64,000 bases of DNA from contig NZ_FPEG01000003.1 in the NCBI RefSeq assembly GCF_900117395.1, forward strand, positions 496,001 through 560,000, in the 5' to 3' direction. Position 1 is the first letter of the stretch, and each line of letters begins with the position of its first letter. The translations under genes were made by a program, and so were the position numbers. A model generated the notes under the pieces. That model was not told the origin of the DNA. It saw only the letters and a program-made list of their open reading frames with translations, and ran no database searches. This document shows positions 1 through 8,162 of the stretch, one piece after another. Source of the stretch: Agrococcus sp. Marseille-P2731. Lineage in GTDB: Bacteria; Actinomycetota; Actinomycetes; Actinomycetales; Microbacteriaceae.

Positions 1-8
1 TACGTTCT

Positions 9-99
9 GCACGACGCAAGCCCTCGCGCCGCGGATCGCGCGTCGAGAGGAGCCTGGAGCCATCAGCCGGGCAGCGGATGCTCAGGGCTTGCGTCGTGC
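9..99. repeat. Palindromic element with 16-bp perfect arms, copy 1
   Basis: The arm GCACGACGCAAGCCCT at 9-24 is repeated exactly inverted at 84-99, with 59 bp between the arms. The element lies about 75 bp upstream of the phosphoglucomutase start. A second element with nearly the same ends (GCACAACGCAAGCC) and a 64-bp interior lies at 20028-20119, so this looks like a dispersed family rather than a chance hairpin. It could act as a terminator for an upstream gene outside the window, or be a REP-like element. Confidence 0.7.
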
Positions 100-174
100 G
101 CGCGCTCCTCGTGCGCGCGTGCCCGGTCGGCCGCAGTGCTGTGAGCGGTCAGCCCGCAGTGCTTTGATGGGGCC

Positions 175-1824
175 ATGAGCAGAGCCGGCACCGTCGCCCA
201 GCCCCAGGACCTCATCGACGCGCGCGCCCTCGAGCGCGCCTACTTCGAGCTCGTGCCCGACGTGTCGAATCCCGATCAGGCCGTCGCGTTCGGCACCAGC
301 GGGCACCGCGGCAGCGCCTTCGACACCGCGTTCAACGAGGCGCACATCCTCGCCATCACGCAGGCGATCGTCGAGTATCGCGCCGCGCAGGGCACGACCG
401 GCCCGCTCTTCATCGGCCGCGATACGCACGCGCTGTCGCTGCCCGCCGAGCGCACCGCGCTCGAGGTGCTGGTGGGCAACGGCGTGCGGGTGATGGCGGA
501 TGCGCGGGGCTCGGTCACGCCGACCCCGGCGGTGTCGCGCGCGATCCTCGCCTACAACCAGGACGCATCCGCCACCCCCGGCTCGAACGAGGGGCTCGCC
601 GACGGCATCGTCGTCACCCCCTCGCACAACCCGCCGCGCGACGGCGGCTTCAAGTACAACCCGCCGCACGGCGGGCCGGCCGACTCCGACGCGACCGGCT
701 GGATCGCGAAGCGCGCGAACGAGCTGATCGCCGGAGGGCTCGAGGGCGTGCGCCGGGTCGCGATCGAGGGTTCGAGCGACTCGCGCGTCGAGCTCTACGA
801 CTTCCGCGACGAGTACGTGCACGCGCTCGGCCGCGTCATCGACTTCGAGGCGATCAAGGCTGCGGGGCTGCACATCGGCGCCGATCCGCTCGGCGGCGCG
901 GCGGTGGAGTACTACGGTGCGATCGCCGAGCGCTACGGGATCGACCTGACCGTCACGAACCCGACCGTGGATGCGACCTGGTCGTTCATGACGCTCGACT
1001 GGGACGAGAAGATCCGCATGGACTGCTCGAGCCCGCACGCGATGGCCTCGGTGCTCGCGCGCCGCGACGAGTTCGACATCCTGACCGGCAACGACGCCGA
1101 CGCCGACCGGCACGGCATCGTCACGCCCGACGGCGGCCTCATGAACCCGAACCACTTCCTGGCGGTCGCCATCGAGTACCTCTACGCGCACCGACCCGGG
1201 TGGCGCGCCGACGCCGCGATCGGCAAGACGCTCGTGTCGTCGTCGATGATCGACCGGGTGGCGGATGCCCTCGGTCGGCGGCTCTGGGAGGTGCCGGTCG
1301 GCTTCAAGTGGTTCGTGCCGGGGCTCATCGACGGCTCCGTCGCGTTCGGCGGCGAGGAGAGCGCGGGAGCATCGTTCCTGCAGCACGACGGCACGGTCTG
1401 GACGACGGACAAGGACGGCATCCTGCTGTGCCTGCTGGCGTCCGAGATCCGCGCGGTGACCGGCAAGAGCCCCTCGCAGCTGTACGGCGAGCTGACGGAG
1501 CGCTTCGGCGCCCCGGTGTACGAGCGAGTGGACGCGCCGGCGACGCGCGAGCAGAAGGCGCGCCTCGGGAAGCTCACGGGCGACGCGGTCTCGGCGACCG
1601 AGCTCGCTGGCGACCCGATCGTGGCGAAGCTGACGGAGGCGCCGGGCAACGGCGCGGCGATCGGCGGGCTCAAGGTCGTCACGGAGCGCGCGTGGTTCGC
1701 GGCGCGACCCTCTGGCACGGAGGACGTGTACAAGATCTACGCGGAGTCCTTCGTGGGCGCCGACCACCTGCGCCAGGTGCAGGCGGAGGCGAAGCAGATC
1801 GTCGACGCGGCGCTCGCCGGCTAG
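175..1824 (+). CDS. pgm: Phosphoglucomutase (alpha-D-glucose phosphate-specific)
   Basis: The 549-residue protein interconverts glucose 1-phosphate and glucose 6-phosphate in the cytoplasm, linking glycolysis to glycogen and wall-sugar synthesis. It carries all four phosphohexomutase signatures. These are the phosphoserine loop TPSHNPP (near residue 148), the metal-binding loop NDADADRHG (near 307), the sugar-binding loop GGEESAG (near 394) and the phosphate-binding loop RPSGTED (near 513). Its length matches bacterial Pgm of the E. coli type (about 546 residues). The ATG follows TTTGAT by 6 nt, the same geometry as leaderless genes elsewhere here, although that hexamer is weak. It is probably monocistronic. 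Confidence 0.95.
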   Translation: MSRAGTVAQPQDLIDARALERAYFELVPDVSNPDQAVAFGTSGHRGSAFDTAFNEAHILAITQAIVEYRAAQGTTGPLFIGRDTHALSLPAERTALEVLVGNGVRVMADARGSVTPTPAVSRAILAYNQDASATPGSNEGLADGIVVTPSHNPPRDGGFKYNPPHGGPADSDATGWIAKRANELIAGGLEGVRRVAIEGSSDSRVELYDFRDEYVHALGRVIDFEAIKAAGLHIGADPLGGAAVEYYGAIAERYGIDLTVTNPTVDATWSFMTLDWDEKIRMDCSSPHAMASVLARRDEFDILTGNDADADRHGIVTPDGGLMNPNHFLAVAIEYLYAHRPGWRADAAIGKTLVSSSMIDRVADALGRRLWEVPVGFKWFVPGLIDGSVAFGGEESAGASFLQHDGTVWTTDKDGILLCLLASEIRAVTGKSPSQLYGELTERFGAPVYERVDAPATREQKARLGKLTGDAVSATELAGDPIVAKLTEAPGNGAAIGGLKVVTERAWFAARPSGTEDVYKIYAESFVGADHLRQVQAEAKQIVDAALAG

Positions 1825-1938
1825 CCGGCCGGTACGCCCGCGGGCTGAGCCGCTCCCCCCGCACCCCGCCGGCCGAGCCGGTCCGCCCGCCCCCCGCAGG
1901 GCTGACCGTGTCGAAGCCCAGCCGTCAGTGGCCCGCCC

Positions 1939-1944
1939 TAGCCT
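1939..1944 (+). promoter_or_regulatory. -10 hexamer TAGCCT, leaderless promoter of the epoxide hydrolase gene
   Basis: TAGCCT ends 6 nt before the ATG at 1951, so transcription should start at or next to the start codon. No Shine-Dalgarno sequence is present. The same spacing recurs throughout the window. Confidence 0.55.
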
Positions 1945-1950
1945 CGCACC

Positions 1951-3027
1951 ATGAGCGAGCCCTTCGAGTTCCGAGCCACCGATGCCGACCTCGAGCGGCT
2001 GCGCAGCCGACTCGACAGCAGCGTCGTGCCACTGTCGACCCCCGGCGCGGGCGGCATCCCGATGCCGACCCTGCAGCGCCTGCTCGACCGGTGGCGCGAC
2101 AGCTTCGACTGGCGAGCGGTCGAGCAGCGCCTGTTCGCCCACGAGCACCGCATCACCACGATCGACGGCACTCTCATCCACTACGTGCACCTGCGCGGCG
2201 GCGCGCCCGGCCGCCTGCCGATCGTGCTCAGCCACGGCTGGCCCTACAGCTTCGCCGAGATGCTGCCGCTCGCCGAGGCGCTGCGGGGCGAGCTCGACGT
2301 TGTGGTCCCGTCGCTGCCCGGCCACGCATGGTCCGAACCGCTGGGCGAGCCCTACACCTCTGAGGCAGTCGCACGCCTCTGGCGGTCGCTCATGGTTGAC
2401 GAGCTCGGCTACGCGCGCTTCCTCACCTACGGCGAGGACGTCGGGACCGCGGTGAGCGACTGGCTCGCGGGCGCGCACGCGGATGCGGTGGCCGGCCTGA
2501 TCGCGACGCATGCGTCGTTCGGCGTGCGCGATCGCGGCGAGCACCTGGACGAGGCGGAGGCCGCGTTCTTCGATGCGATCGCCGTGGCCGAGCGCGCGAC
2601 CGGTGGCTACGCCCACCAGCAGGGCAGCCGGCCCGACACCACTGCGGCCGCGCTGCTCGACTCCCCCATCGGCCTGCTCGCCTGGGTGGGCGAGAAGCTG
2701 CTCGAGTGGTCGGGCGACGAGGGCCTGGAGGATGACACGGTCCTAACGACCGTCACGCTCTACTGGCTCACCCGGTCGATCGGCACGTCCTTCCGGCCCT
2801 ACAGCGACCCCGGCGAGACGCCGCATCCACTCGTCGAGGTGCCGACCGCGGTCCGCGTGCAGCGGCGCGAGCGCGACTACCCCCGTTCCCTCGCCGAGCG
2901 CAGCTATCGCGACCTGCGCTCCTTCTCGCTGCTGGAGCGCGGCGGCCACTTCCCCGCGCTCGAGACGCCCGCCGAGGTGGCAGCGGCTGTGCTGGAGCTC
3001 GAGGAGCAGGTCCGCCCCGCCGCGTGA
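1951..3027 (+). CDS. Epoxide hydrolase family protein (alpha/beta hydrolase with EHN domain)
   Basis: The 358-residue protein belongs to the alpha/beta-hydrolase epoxide hydrolases that start with an EHN domain (about residues 1-105). HGWP (near residue 95) is the oxyanion-hole motif. The nucleophile elbow TYGEDVG (near 160) supplies the catalytic Asp, and GGHFPALETP near the C-terminus supplies the catalytic His. No signal peptide is present, so it acts in the cytoplasm. Family members open epoxides to diols; the natural substrate cannot be told from sequence. It is a single-gene unit with the repeat arrays directly downstream. Confidence 0.88.
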   Translation: MSEPFEFRATDADLERLRSRLDSSVVPLSTPGAGGIPMPTLQRLLDRWRDSFDWRAVEQRLFAHEHRITTIDGTLIHYVHLRGGAPGRLPIVLSHGWPYSFAEMLPLAEALRGELDVVVPSLPGHAWSEPLGEPYTSEAVARLWRSLMVDELGYARFLTYGEDVGTAVSDWLAGAHADAVAGLIATHASFGVRDRGEHLDEAEAAFFDAIAVAERATGGYAHQQGSRPDTTAAALLDSPIGLLAWVGEKLLEWSGDEGLEDDTVLTTVTLYWLTRSIGTSFRPYSDPGETPHPLVEVPTAVRVQRRERDYPRSLAERSYRDLRSFSLLERGGHFPALETPAEVAAAVLELEEQVRPAA

Positions 3028-3030
3028 ACG

Positions 3031-3264
3031 ACCGGCGCCTCCCAGCATCCAGTGGCGCCTCCCAGCCGTCAGTGGCGGCTCCCAGCGCTAAGTGGCGCCT
3101 CCCAACGCTGAGTGGCGCCTCCCAGCGCTGAGTGGCGCCTCCCAACGCTGAGTGGCGCCTCCCGACGTCCAGTGGCGCCTCCCAACGCTCAGTGGCGGCT
3201 CCCGGCGTTCAGTGGCGGCTCCCGGCGTTCAGTGGCGGCTCCCGGCATCCAGTGGCGGCTCCCG
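3031..3264 (+). repeat. Tandem array A: about 12 units of exactly 20 bp
   Basis: Units begin at 3051 and every 20 bp up to 3251, with a degenerate unit at 3031. The typical unit is AGTGGCGCCTCCCAACGCTG. Positions 1-14 are nearly invariant (AGTGGCGSCTCCCR) and the last six vary. There are no unique spacers, so this is not CRISPR. The array begins just after the epoxide hydrolase stop codon. A 20-bp period is close to two helical turns, so all units would face the same side of the DNA. Confidence 0.95.
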
Positions 3265-3330
3265 ACTCGTGGAAGGAACGACCGCGACCTGAGCAGGGTG
3301 CTTCTGCCCAGCGATTCCATCACCGCGAGC

Positions 3331-3490
3331 GGCAGTGCGTCACCCGAAGCGCCACTCAACCACCGGGGGCGCCACTCGACCACCGGAAGCGCCACTCAAG
3401 CACCGGAGGCGCCACTCAACCACCGGAAGCGCCACTCGACCACGGGAAGCGCCAGTGGATCGCCGGGGGCACCACTCGACCGCTGCGAGC
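3331..3490 (-). repeat. Tandem array B: about 8 units of exactly 20 bp, inverted relative to array A
   Basis: Units run every 20 bp from 3331 to 3490, with typical unit GCCACTCAACCACCGGAAGC. Its reverse complement contains GAGTGGCGCTTCC, matching the array A core GAGTGGCGCCTCC. The arrays therefore share a core and a period but point in opposite directions across a 66-bp gap (3265-3330) in which I see nothing. Together they fill the 478-bp stretch between the convergent epoxide hydrolase and CapA genes. The open frames crossing them follow from the repeat period and are not genes. Confidence 0.93.
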
Positions 3491-3505
3491 GGGCCGTGCG
3501 GAGGT

Positions 3506-4708
3506 CTAGGGCGCGAACGAATCCGTGACGATCCGCACGTCGGGGCCGAGCGCATCCGTCACGAGATCGATGCCCGAGTCGACCGTCAGCTGGTCGCGCC
3601 AGGCCGATCGGGTAATCGGCTCGGCAGCGTCGACCAGCGGGTGCAGCTGCAGGTTGCGGCGGTTCGCCCACTGCTGGTTGGCGAGCTGCGCCGGCGTCAG
3701 GTCGAAGTGCATGTAGATCGGCACGGCAGCCGGGTCGACGACCTCGACCTCGCCGCCCGGCGCACCCACCAACTCGAACTGCGCCACCGCGCTCACGACC
3801 CGAGGGATCGCCATCTGCGTCGTCACCGAGTTGCCCAGCGAGTAGTAGACGAAGCCGCGACTGCCGTCCTCCCGCTCGAGCCACTCGGCCTCCTGCAGCA
3901 CGTGCGGATGCGTGCCGAGGATCACGTCGGCACCGAGGTCGACGAGCCGCTGCGCCTGCTCGCGCTGGCGATCGTTCACGACGCTCGAGTACTCGTCGCC
4001 CCAGTGCACGGCGACGATCGTCGCGTCGGCGGTCTCCTGCGCCTGGGCGAGCTGCTCGTCGACGAGCGGGTCGTCGAGCCACGTCACCGCGATGTCGTTC
4101 GTGGGCGTGTTCGACAGGTCGACGAAGTTGAGGAACGCGACGCTGAGCCCGTCGACCTCGGTCGTCGGCACCGCCGCTCGCTCCTCCGCCGAGCGGAAGG
4201 CTCCGTGAATCAAGAGCGGATCGAGCTCGTCCCACACCGCGAGGGTGCGGTCGATGCCCTCCTGGCCGCGGTCGAAGGTGTGGTTGTTGCCGAGGCCGAT
4301 CGTGTTGCAGCCGGCGTCGGCGATCCCCTCGGCGAACTCCACCGGCGCGTTGAAGGCCGGGAAGTAGGTGAGGCCGAGCTCCACCCCGCCGCTCGGCGCC
4401 TCCTGGTTGCAGTAGACGAGATCGCTGTCGGCCCAGATCGGGCGCGCCGCATCCCAGAAGTGCCCGTACTCGTACGTGCCGTCGGCCTGCAGCGCATCCG
4501 CCGTCACCGAGTCGTGCGGCAGGATGTCGCCCATCGCGCTCACCGACACCGAGGCGTCCTCGGGCGTCGGGCTCGGGCTCGGGGTGGCGGATGCGACGAC
4601 CCCGTCACCGGGGTCGGTGGCGCTCGGCGTCGGGTCGAGCGCGCCCTGCTGGCACCCGGTCAGCAGCAGCGCACCCGCCGCCAGTCCGGCGACGAGCAGC
4701 CGCCGCAT
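3506..4708 (-). CDS. CapA family lipoprotein (metallophosphoesterase-like)
   Basis: The 400-residue lipoprotein starts at the ATG giving MRRLLVAGLAAGALLLTGC, a lipobox signal peptide. An in-frame upstream ATG (4843) would lose this signal and overlap the neighbour extensively. The rest is the PGA_cap/CapA domain, with AMGDILPHDS, NQEAPSGG, LGNNHTFDRG, HWGDEY and GTHPHVLQ, the expected metal-site positions. CapA-type proteins are associated with poly-gamma-glutamate capsule export, but many actinobacterial members lack capBC, and none is visible here. The start codon overlaps the upstream stop codon (TGATG), so translation is coupled to the Gly/Ser-rich gene. Confidence 0.87.
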   Translation of the reverse strand: MRRLLVAGLAAGALLLTGCQQGALDPTPSATDPGDGVVASATPSPSPTPEDASVSVSAMGDILPHDSVTADALQADGTYEYGHFWDAARPIWADSDLVYCNQEAPSGGVELGLTYFPAFNAPVEFAEGIADAGCNTIGLGNNHTFDRGQEGIDRTLAVWDELDPLLIHGAFRSAEERAAVPTTEVDGLSVAFLNFVDLSNTPTNDIAVTWLDDPLVDEQLAQAQETADATIVAVHWGDEYSSVVNDRQREQAQRLVDLGADVILGTHPHVLQEAEWLEREDGSRGFVYYSLGNSVTTQMAIPRVVSAVAQFELVGAPGGEVEVVDPAAVPIYMHFDLTPAQLANQQWANRRNLQLHPLVDAAEPITRSAWRDQLTVDSGIDLVTDALGPDVRIVTDSFAP

Positions 4709-5004
4709 CAGGAGCTGGCCATGATCGCGTAGATGACGAGCAGGATGACGATCGCGACGACCGTCCAGACCCAGTCGCCCGCGGTGCGCTGACCGCCGCC
4801 GCCGCTCGAGCGGTGCGAGCTGCTCGAGCCGCCCCAGCTCCAACTGCTCGAGCTGCTGCGGCCGCTCGAGCGACCGAACGAGCCGCCGCCTCCCGACCGC
4901 GAGCCCCCGCCGAAGAAGCTGCGCGAGCCGCCCCCGCTGCTCTTGAAGCCGCCACCGCCGCCTCGGAACCCACCGCCGCCGCTGCTGCGGCCGATCTTCG
5001 CCAT
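4708..5004 (-). CDS. Gly/Ser-rich protein with C-terminal membrane anchor
   Basis: I do not recognise a family. Residues 1-75 of this 98-residue protein are a low-complexity Gly/Ser/Arg stretch with interspersed Phe and Trp (RGGGGGF, SSWSWGG). Residues about 77-95 form one hydrophobic segment (VWTVVAIVILLVIYAIMA) ending two residues before the C-terminus. It looks like a tail-anchored membrane protein with a basic disordered cytoplasmic part. It is translationally coupled to the CapA gene and is the first gene of that pair. The -10 hexamer TACGCT lies 6 nt upstream of the ATG. Confidence 0.7.
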   Translation of the reverse strand: MAKIGRSSGGGGFRGGGGGFKSSGGGSRSFFGGGSRSGGGGSFGRSSGRSSSSSWSWGGSSSSHRSSGGGGQRTAGDWVWTVVAIVILLVIYAIMASS

Positions 5005-5010
5005 GGCATC

Positions 5011-5016
5011 AGCGTA
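5011..5016 (-). promoter_or_regulatory. -10 hexamer TACGCT, leaderless promoter of the Gly/Ser-rich and CapA genes
   Basis: Read on the minus strand, TACGCT is followed by 6 nt and then the ATG at 5004. Confidence 0.5.
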
Positions 5017-5079
5017 TGCGGAGCGAGCGGGCGCGCGCTCCCCTTCTGGCCAAGATCTCGCGCTCGCGCGCGCAAGCCG

Positions 5080-5928
5080 CTACTGGCCGTAGTCCGGCGC
5101 GGCCCCCGCCCCGAGGTACTCCTCGTAGGTCGCCGCCCCCTGCGCGTGCATGGCGGCGCTCGTCTCCGCCCCGATGAAGCGCAGGTGCCACGGCTCGTAG
5201 TGGTAGCCGGTGATGCCCTGGAGCCCATCGGGGTAGCGCACGATGAACCCGTGCTCCCAGGCGTGCTCGGCGATCCACCGACCGGCCGGTGTGCTGCCGA
5301 AGCAGACGTCGAGGCGGCACGCCCCGCCCGTGCCGACGACGTCGACCGCGAGGCCCGTCTGGTGCTCGCTGTGCCCGGGCCGGGCGCTCGTGGTGTCGGC
5401 GACCGCCTGCCCGTGCTGGGCGACGTAGCCGTCGTAGAGCGACGACTGCCGCGCGTGGCTGCGGTAGGAGGAGAAGACGTGCACGCCCTCGCCGATGTCG
5501 GCGAGCATCGCCGCCGAGAGCTGCTCGAGCGCGGCATCGGCCTCTGGTCGCACGAGCTCGTCGCCGTCCTGCGCGATGGACACCGAGACGAGCTGCGGCT
5601 GGTAGTCGGCCGGCTGCAGCGGCGTGCGCTTGTTGACGAGCACCTGCAGGCTGGCGGCCGACGCGACATCGGCCGCGGGCGCCGGCGCTGCGGTCGGCGT
5701 GGGAGTCGGAGTCGGAGTCGGGGTGGGTGTCGAGGTCGCGACCGGTGCCGGGCCCGCCGAGGGCGTCGGGCTCGCGACAGGCGTCTCCGAGGCGGCCGCG
5801 CTGGTGCTCGGCACCGGTGACACCGCGGGCGCGCATCCGGTCACGGCGAGCGCAGCGACGACCGCCGTGATCACGCCGCCCAGGATCACTGGCCGCTGCT
5901 GGACTCGACGCCGCTGCTCTCTTCGCAC
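5080..5928 (-). CDS. D-Ala-D-Ala carboxypeptidase, VanY family lipoprotein
   Basis: The 282-residue protein has a signal peptide ending in VTGCAP (lipobox near residue 32). A Pro/Thr/Ser/Ala-rich linker with (TP)n repeats (about 35-85) precedes the C-terminal VanY metallopeptidase domain. Zinc-site motifs SEHQTGLAVD and EPWHLRFIG are present. Such enzymes remove the terminal D-Ala from peptidoglycan stem peptides outside the membrane. The start codon is GTG, with GGGAGG about 8 nt upstream. It is probably transcribed separately from the CapA pair, 75 bp further on. Confidence 0.88.
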   Translation of the reverse strand: MRREQRRRVQQRPVILGGVITAVVAALAVTGCAPAVSPVPSTSAAASETPVASPTPSAGPAPVATSTPTPTPTPTPTPTAAPAPAADVASAASLQVLVNKRTPLQPADYQPQLVSVSIAQDGDELVRPEADAALEQLSAAMLADIGEGVHVFSSYRSHARQSSLYDGYVAQHGQAVADTTSARPGHSEHQTGLAVDVVGTGGACRLDVCFGSTPAGRWIAEHAWEHGFIVRYPDGLQGITGYHYEPWHLRFIGAETSAAMHAQGAATYEEYLGAGAAPDYGQ

Positions 5929-6030
5929 GGGTCAAGCCTCCCACGGCCACGCGTGTCACGCCGGATCGTGCCATACTTGCTGGGCCCGAGACCGTTCGTC
6001 CGGCTAATGACTTTGCAAGAAGAGGAACCT

Positions 6031-7818
6031 ATGTCACAGCGCGAATCGCGCTCTGGCGACGCAGCCGCGCCCGCCCCCCTGATGACCCAGCGCCAGATCA
6101 CGCTCGTGCTGATCGGCCTCATGATCGCGATGTTCCTGTCGTCGATCTCGCAGACCGTGGTCGGCACCTCGATGCGCACCATCGCCGACGACCTGCAGGG
6201 GCTCGAGCTCCAGGTGTGGGTCGTCACGGCGTTCCTGATCGTGTCGACCATCGTCACGCCGATCTACGGCAAGCTCAGCGACATCTTCGGTCGCCGACCG
6301 CTGTTCCTGATCGCGATCGTGCTCTTCCTGGTCGGCTCCGTCGCGTGCTCCTTCGCGCAGGACATGGTCCAGCTCGCCGCGTTCCGCGCAATCCAGGGCC
6401 TCGGCGCCGGCGGCCTCATGTCACTGCCGATGACGATCATGGCGGATGTCCTCAGCCCGCGTGAGCGAGCCAAGTACCAGGGCTACTTCCTGGCCGTCTT
6501 CGGCGTCTCGTCGATCCTCGGCCCGCTCATCGGCGGCCTGCTGGCCGGCACCGACCAGATCCTGTTCCTCGAGGGATGGCGCTGGGTCTTCCTGTTCAAC
6601 CTGCCGATCGGTGTCGCTGCGGTGTGGATGGTGTTCCGCTACCTGCACCTGCCCGCGCATCACGAGCGCGTGCGGATCGACTGGTGGGGCGCTGCGCTCC
6701 TGGTGGTCGGCGTCGTGCCGCTGCTGCTCGTCGCCGAGCAGGGCCGCGAGTGGGGCTGGGGCTCCACGGCGGCGCTCGCCTGCTACGTCGTCGGTGCGAT
6801 CGGCATCGTGCTGTTCCTGGTCGTCGAGTCGCGCATGGGCGACGCAGCGCTCATCCCCCTCCACCTGTTCCGCAGCAGCACCTTCTCGATGGCGACGCTG
6901 CTGGGTGTCTTCACCGGCTTCGGCATGTTCGCGGCGATGATGATGATCCCGTTCGTGCTGCAGATCGTGCACGGCATGAACCCGACCGAGGCCGGCCTCG
7001 CCACCCTGCCGATGATCCTCGGCCTCATGATCGCGTCGATCGGCTCCGGCCAGATCATCGGCCGCACCGGCCGCTACCGCCTCTTCCCCGTCGTCGGTCT
7101 CGGCATCATGGCGATCGGCTACGGCGTGCTGGTCACGCTGCAGTTCGACAGCCCGCTGTGGATGCTGCTCATCGCCCAGTTCTGCATCGGCCTCGGTCTC
7201 GGCCAGCTGATGCAGACGCTCACGATCGCGTCCCAGAACGCCGTGCAGCCCAAGGACATGGGCGTCGCGACCAGCGCCTCCACGTTCTTCCGCCAGCTCG
7301 GCGGCACCACGGGCGTGGCGGTCGCGTTCTCGCTGCTCTACTCGCGCCTGCCGGAGACGCTCGAGGACGCGTTCGGGCGGCAGGATCTCCGCGCCGACCT
7401 CGCTGCCGCGACGCAGGACCCGGCGGTGCTCGCGAACCCCGACAACGAGCGGATCCTCGACGTGCTCGCCAACCCCCAGCAGATCGGGACGGCGCTGAAC
7501 TCCGACTCGTCCTTCCTGAACACCGCCGACCCGCGGCTGGCTGCGCCGTTCCTCGACGGCTTCAACACGGCGACGCTCGAGCCCTTCTGGGTCGCGCTCG
7601 CGGTCGTCGTGCTCGCGTTCCTCCTCGCGATCTTCTTCAAGGCGCCGCCGCTGCGCCAGAAGTCGGCCATGGAGGAGGCGCTCGACGAGCGCGCTCGCGT
7701 CGCTCAGCTCGAGGCGGATGCGTCGGCACCGGGCTCGTACGCCCCTCCCGTCACGACCGCGTCCACGCCTGTGATCCGCGAGGACGCGCGGTCAGGGACT
7801 GCCGATCGGGAATCCTGA
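6031..7818 (+). CDS. DHA2 family (EmrB/QacA-type) MFS multidrug exporter
   Basis: The 595-residue protein has about 14 hydrophobic segments. Motif A is seen as GKLSDIFGRRP after TM2, and TVVGTSMRTIADDL lies in the TM1 region. This is typical of proton-coupled drug exporters of the DHA2 family. The start at 6031 follows AGAAGAGGA by a short spacer; upstream in-frame codons (5953, 6007) add a non-hydrophobic leader and lack a ribosome-binding site. The C-terminus is a charged Ala/Glu-rich cytoplasmic tail. The substrate is unknown. It is divergent from the VanY gene. Confidence 0.9.
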   Translation: MSQRESRSGDAAAPAPLMTQRQITLVLIGLMIAMFLSSISQTVVGTSMRTIADDLQGLELQVWVVTAFLIVSTIVTPIYGKLSDIFGRRPLFLIAIVLFLVGSVACSFAQDMVQLAAFRAIQGLGAGGLMSLPMTIMADVLSPRERAKYQGYFLAVFGVSSILGPLIGGLLAGTDQILFLEGWRWVFLFNLPIGVAAVWMVFRYLHLPAHHERVRIDWWGAALLVVGVVPLLLVAEQGREWGWGSTAALACYVVGAIGIVLFLVVESRMGDAALIPLHLFRSSTFSMATLLGVFTGFGMFAAMMMIPFVLQIVHGMNPTEAGLATLPMILGLMIASIGSGQIIGRTGRYRLFPVVGLGIMAIGYGVLVTLQFDSPLWMLLIAQFCIGLGLGQLMQTLTIASQNAVQPKDMGVATSASTFFRQLGGTTGVAVAFSLLYSRLPETLEDAFGRQDLRADLAAATQDPAVLANPDNERILDVLANPQQIGTALNSDSSFLNTADPRLAAPFLDGFNTATLEPFWVALAVVVLAFLLAIFFKAPPLRQKSAMEEALDERARVAQLEADASAPGSYAPPVTTASTPVIREDARSGTADRES

Positions 7819-7892
7819 GCCGCCTCCCAGGGGCAGCGCCTAGCGTGGGGGCCTCGGAGCGAACGCTCCATCGATCGAAGGAGGTTGAGGAC

Positions 7893-8087
7893 ATGGGACT
7901 CGGCGACAAGATCTCGAACTCGGCGAAGGAAGCCGTCGGCAACGCCAAGGAGAGCATCGGCGATGCGACCGACAACGAGCGCCTGCAGGCTGAGGGTGTG
8001 AAGGACCAGAGCGTCGCGAACACCAAGCAGGCTGGCGAGCACGTCAAGGACGCTGGCGACGACGTGAAGGACGCCTTCAAGCACTGA
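7893..8087 (+). CDS. CsbD family stress protein
   Basis: This is a 64-residue, highly charged, Lys/Asp/Ala-rich helical protein: GDKISNSAKEAVGNAKESIGDAT, then a second amphipathic stretch ending DDVKDAFKH. It matches the CsbD family of general-stress proteins of unknown biochemical role. GAAGGAGG at 7877-7884 is a strong ribosome-binding site 8 nt before the ATG and decides the start. A perfect palindromic terminator follows 13 nt after the stop. Confidence 0.88.
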   Translation: MGLGDKISNSAKEAVGNAKESIGDATDNERLQAEGVKDQSVANTKQAGEHVKDAGDDVKDAFKH

Positions 8088-8100
8088 TCTCTCAGTGATC

Positions 8101-8142
8101 ACGACGATGGGGCCGGGCGCATGCGCCCGGCCCCATCGTCGT
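8101..8142. terminator. Perfect 42-bp palindrome, bidirectional terminator
   Basis: The sequence is its own reverse complement over 42 bp (arms of 21, centre GCATGC) and lies between the convergent CsbD and CitE-like genes. It lacks a T-run, as is common for actinobacterial terminators. Confidence 0.85.
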
Positions 8143-8162
8143 TCGCGGCACAGCCGCGGGGG

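Noticed and set aside
82..2616. An 844-codon minus-strand frame over phosphoglucomutase and the epoxide hydrolase
   Set aside because: It is the complement of two well-supported genes with clear catalytic motifs and shows no recognisable protein.
3031..3490. CRISPR array or plasmid-type iteron origin
   Set aside because: The units are contiguous, with no unique spacers, and no cas or rep genes are in the window.
3112..3528. Open frames crossing the 20-bp arrays (for example 138 codons starting MAPPSAEWRLP)
   Set aside because: A 20-bp period read in triplets gives a 20-residue repeat in any stop-free frame. There is no ribosome-binding site, and the frames span both unrelated arrays.
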